A stretch of DNA of 64,000 nucleotides, taken from positions 89,961,120-90,025,119 of the forward strand of contig NC_079136.1 of NCBI RefSeq assembly GCF_945859705.1. Reading direction: 5' to 3'. Position numbers and translations under genes: made by a program. Shown here one piece after another: positions 60,503 to 64,000 of the stretch (within the stretch, counting starts at the first letter, position 1; the number at the start of each line of letters is the position of its first letter). A model generated the notes under the pieces. The model ran no database searches and was not told where the DNA came from. It saw nothing but the letters and a program-made list of their open reading frames with translations. The stretch comes from Episyrphus balteatus (taxonomy: Eukaryota > Arthropoda > Insecta > Diptera > Syrphidae).

Positions 60503-61104
60503 AACCATGTCGAACAATTTTTCATTTATTTTTTCTTTGATAGTGATTTTCAAACCTCGTTTTCTCTGCTTTTTTTTTTGTTGAAAATGAACAAATTTTT
60601 TGAAAAACCAAAATCATTTTGTACATTATTAAGCTACATATCAAGACCATTAACACCAAAGCCATAAACACATTGGTTGCGCACGGGCATATTTTGGCCA
60701 CATTGAGTAAATACCAAAACGTCTCTCTTGATATTTCTATATAAATTATAGATAACACAACGATTTATTGATCCTTGGCAATAATGTTTTTATCGAGACA
60801 AAAGTGAACTTCAGATAATTATCTGGAGTTAGCATTATATGACTACGGTAACGATACGGATACGAGATGCGAGATGCGAAATGCGACAAATAGTGTGTAT
60901 CAATTTGTTTCGCATCTCATTTAGTATTGAAATTGGAATCGCGTCGTTACTCGTATGTTTCGTTTGTTTCGTATGTTTCGTTACTTCAGTACCCAGTAAC
61001 GAAACATACGAGTAACGATACTGTTTAGAAAGTAACGTTTCGTTACTCGTTACTGAATACCTGCATTTTAGTAACGAATACATACGATTTGCTACAGCTC
61101 TAGT

Positions 61105-62913
61105 CAGGGGCGGATCCAGGATTTTTTTCTGGGGGGGGCACAAGGGATGGATTGGCAAAAAAAAAGGCAATAACAGTTAGAAATTAAGTGAAGTATCTGA
61201 AAATGCACTTACAATCCTGTGATATATTAAAGTTAGTAATCTATTCTTTATTTTATTTTTTGACTTAAGTTGTTTCATCAAATAGTTTTTGAGAAATTAA
61301 GTTTTAAAGATGAAATTTTGAAAAAAAAAATGTTGATGTTTTTTAATTGATTTTGTATAAAATTTTGTAATATTATGGACATAATTATAATATTAGTTAA
61401 TGATCTAGTAGTTTTTAGTCAAATACTAAAGACTTCAATCTAATAAATATTAAAGTTCCTAAGAATAACAAAAAAAACTGAATCATACTTTTTTGCTGGG
61501 AAACCCAGTTTTGTTTTTTTTTTTATTTGCATTAACCTTTTGTAACCCAAGGTCGTAAATTTAAAAATTAATAAGTCAATCGAATGGCCTTTATCTTTAA
61601 TAAAACACGTATTTTTTAAAAATTCAATAAAGTCATTATTTACTTAGTTATTTTGATATTTAGGGAGTAAAAAAAAGTTTAAATAATTTATTTTTATATA
61701 AAAATGCAAAAATTCAGGCAAAAAACTATCTAATATTAATTTTTAGGCACTTTCCTAAAATCCAAAAATAAAATAAAATAAAATAAACTAATGAAAACTT
61801 TTTTTTCTGAATTTCGTAGTTTTTACACAAATTAGCTTATTTTCAAAAAAAGCCCAACTTTCAACATTAACTGTCAATTAAAAACTATTATTGCTATTTA
61901 TTAGAAATTTGAAGTAGGTACTATTTCGATAAAGCAATACTTAAAGATTATATTAGAAGCTTCAAAAGAAAAAAAATAGTTTGTAGAGCTTTTATGCAAT
62001 CTTTTTCGGTTTGTTACAGAAATGTCACATGGGGCTACAAGGGGTTAAATTGTTTTATATCTCAAGAATATTGTGTTCAAATTGTAGGTCTCTTGCAGCC
62101 AAATTGACCAAGTTCTGAGTATTTTAATACTTCCCTTAGGAACGTTTTAGTCTTTTAGTCCAGAGTTCAAAACTTTAAATCGTTATCCCCACAACTAATG
62201 TTATCAACGCCGGTGCTCCTCAAAACTACTGCACCGATTCTTTTGAAATTTTAAACACTATTTTTTTTACATATTCTTAAAGGTATCCCTGGAGAAATTT
62301 TCTCAATAAAATAATATTTATAAAAATCTATAAGTAAGGGTCGCTTTTGAGGAGTTTTTTTCCAGGGGTCTTTGTTTTCGGGGTGCAAACTTGGGCAAAC
62401 TTCTAAAATGCAAGTTTGTTCTACATATCCAGCAGTTCTATAATATATAGTTTATGCAATGTTGTGGCGTGTTCCGCTAATTTGAAAACACTAATGTTAA
62501 AAAAAACAACGAGAAAAGTTCAAATTTTTTAACCCCTCCGTATGAAAAAATAGAGTTGCATATACAATTATTTTTTTTTTTAGAATATCATTCAATGTCA
62601 TTCGATGTCCATATCAAAATTTTTCACCAAAATCACTTTGAAAATTCACCTTTTCTTAAATCGAAAAAAAATTCGTGTGTACCCAACAAATAGCCGTTTA
62701 TTTATTTGTGAGGTGGAGCTTTTCATTGGAAAGGGATGCAACAAACAATAAAATTCGCATTTTCAGCCAGAAATAGACAAGAGTTTCACTCAAGTTCTTT
62801 CTGTTATTATTCATATATTTTAAAAACTCTTATAGTTTGATTTCCTTTAAGTATGAACTTTAAGTTCTGGGGGGGGCACGTGCCCCCGTGCCCCCCCCCT
62901 GTATCCGCCTATG
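61105..62913. mobile_element. hAT-like element K inserted at the right edge of J
   Basis: The ends CAGGGGCGGATCCAGG (left) and CATAGGCGGATACAGG (right, minus strand) are flanked by perfect 8-bp duplications GCTCTAGT (61097-61104 and 62914-62921). Both ends carry a TTCTGGGGGGGGCAC block (61126-61141 and 62864-62879). On the right it becomes the palindrome GGGGGCACGTGCCCCC. The 1.8-kb body is AT-rich without a transposase ORF. Confidence 0.9.
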
Positions 62914-62927
62914 GCTCTAGTTACAGT

Positions 62928-64000
62928 GAACATTTTTCACTCTTGAACAACAAATTATTACTTAAAATAATTAAAAATAATAACCGTTTGTTGTTGTTTA
63001 ATCAGTAAAATACCGATATACCACAAAATACGGCTATAATGTATGAAAAAATTTATTTTCAGTTTGGCTCACAATTCTATATCTCTATATAGGGTATTGT
63101 GTATAGAATACTTTAGAAATAAATTGTCTGGACAAGAGAAACGGGTTTCGTCTTAAACGCTTCGGCTTTTTTTAGCACGTAGTCAAAGATATTGAACAAC
63201 GTTTTCATCCAACAAAAATATCGTTCATACCTAAATGAGTTTCTTAATGCATTTTATTGCGAAATACCATAAAATGTATCCTTCATATTTTTTTATAAGC
63301 TTGGTAATATAACACTGGTGAACAACATTTTGGCCACGAATCCGAAGTCAGAAATATTCTATTGGCCTCTGTCTTAGAAATACATAAATTACCTTTATAA
63401 AATGCAAACAAACGTGATTTTGACTGTTTTTGTTGATAATTTGAAAGCTTTTGACCTCTAATAAGCAATGTATGCCATTTAATTTCTCGTAGATACAATC
63501 AAAATTTTAGAAAAAAAAAAAATTAAAATCGTTGCAGTCATTTAAAAGATAAAAATAATAAAAATGCAGCTCTAAAGAAATTTTTAATCGACACGAAAAT
63601 CCACTAACCTATGTATTTTCAAAAGTCGGTTTTTCGAAAAAAAAAAAAAATAAAAATATTAAAAAAAAGATCGAAAAATGTTTTTTTTTTTGAAAATTTT
63701 GGTTAAAAATTAAAATCGACTCACAAGTTTGCGAGGTAGTAAGATATAAAGACAACAGTTGTATTAGAGGTATCTTTAGTAATGGTTAAAAAAAAGTATA
63801 AATTTGAGGTTTTAGTCAAAACCAAAATTACGATGATGGAGAAGTCCAAAAAAAAATATCATCAAAATCAATTTTTTTAATTTATTTGGAGACAGTAGTT
63901 ATTATAATCTATATTCTATAAGTTAACTAATATGCATAATTGCATATATCTGTGGCCACAAGCCTTAACCGCCTAAGTCGAGATAGGATTTTTTAGAGAT
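62928..64000. other. AT-rich sequence with a family E head fragment
   Basis: At 63800-63850 the words TTTGAGGTTTTAGTCAAAAC, then AAAATTACGATGATGGAGAA, match the head of family E (12340-12380) before diverging. The rest shows no gene. A 71-codon minus-strand ORF (63283-63498) has no support. Confidence 0.5.

Larger units (their letters stand above)
57589..61102. mobile_element. hAT-like element J, outermost of a nest
   Basis: The ends TAGGGCTGTAAAAGTAACG and, on the minus strand, TAGAGCTGTAGCAAATCG are flanked by perfect 8-bp duplications GTTACAGT. The left copy is 57581-57588. The right copy is split by element K and restored at 62920-62927. Subterminal TTTCGTATG/GTAACGA words fill 59950-60075 and 60840-61085. 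It contains element I. There is no transposase, so it is non-autonomous. Confidence 0.88.

Overview
This is a 64-kb piece of a very AT-rich animal nuclear genome, almost certainly an insect and probably a fly. The evidence is small introns with GTAAGT-type donors and T-rich acceptors, DNA-transposon debris with target-site duplications (TSDs), and repeats built like the DINE-1/HINE class known from Diptera. There are no operons, ribosome binding sites, tRNA or rRNA genes, CRISPR arrays or viral genes that I can see. Nearly all the short ORFs in the window are chance readings of AT-rich repeats.

Only three places look protein-coding. (1) At 26488-27702 (minus) there is a compact multi-exon gene whose exons join in frame into about 300 residues. 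It sits inside a 4.5-kb element with CACTGAACCAAAT inverted ends (24247-28702). (2) At 39781-39963 (plus) there is a probable 61-codon exon with a hydrophobic end and a GTAAGT donor. (3) At 56548-56676 (plus) there is an exon that resembles the start of a SUEL-type (galactose-binding) lectin domain, as in EVA-1 and latrophilin proteins. Exons 2 and 3 may belong to one long gene, but their splice phases do not join directly, so at least one unseen exon would lie between. A decayed coding remnant (53980-54463) lies inside a second CACTGAA-ended element (51142-54976).

The rest is a transposon landscape. Five near-complete copies and one degenerate copy of a roughly 1-kb family (here family A: 559, 5167, 20823, 28962, 32726, 38430) share an ACTTGC head, a GTCT microsatellite, a body rich in near-repeats and a terminal GTCGTGC hairpin. 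A second family (E: 12296, 48365, 51361) shares the same head but has about 185-bp central tandem repeats. Together they look like Helentron-associated DINE-1/HINE elements. Two 1.5-kb foldback elements with TA duplications (F: 7577 and 24670), a 2.33-kb near-perfect palindrome (13790-16120) and its 1.5-kb relative (51585-53090) are unusually large hairpins.

The right end (57581-62927) is a clear nest of four hAT-like elements. Three have perfect 8-bp duplications, so the insertion order can be read. Smaller insertions with TAA, TTA or TA duplications sit at 1034, 6442, 46389 and 47198. The blocks between these elements, notably 2701-5166, 29954-32725 and 39964-45890, look like single-copy intron or intergenic DNA without recognisable genes.
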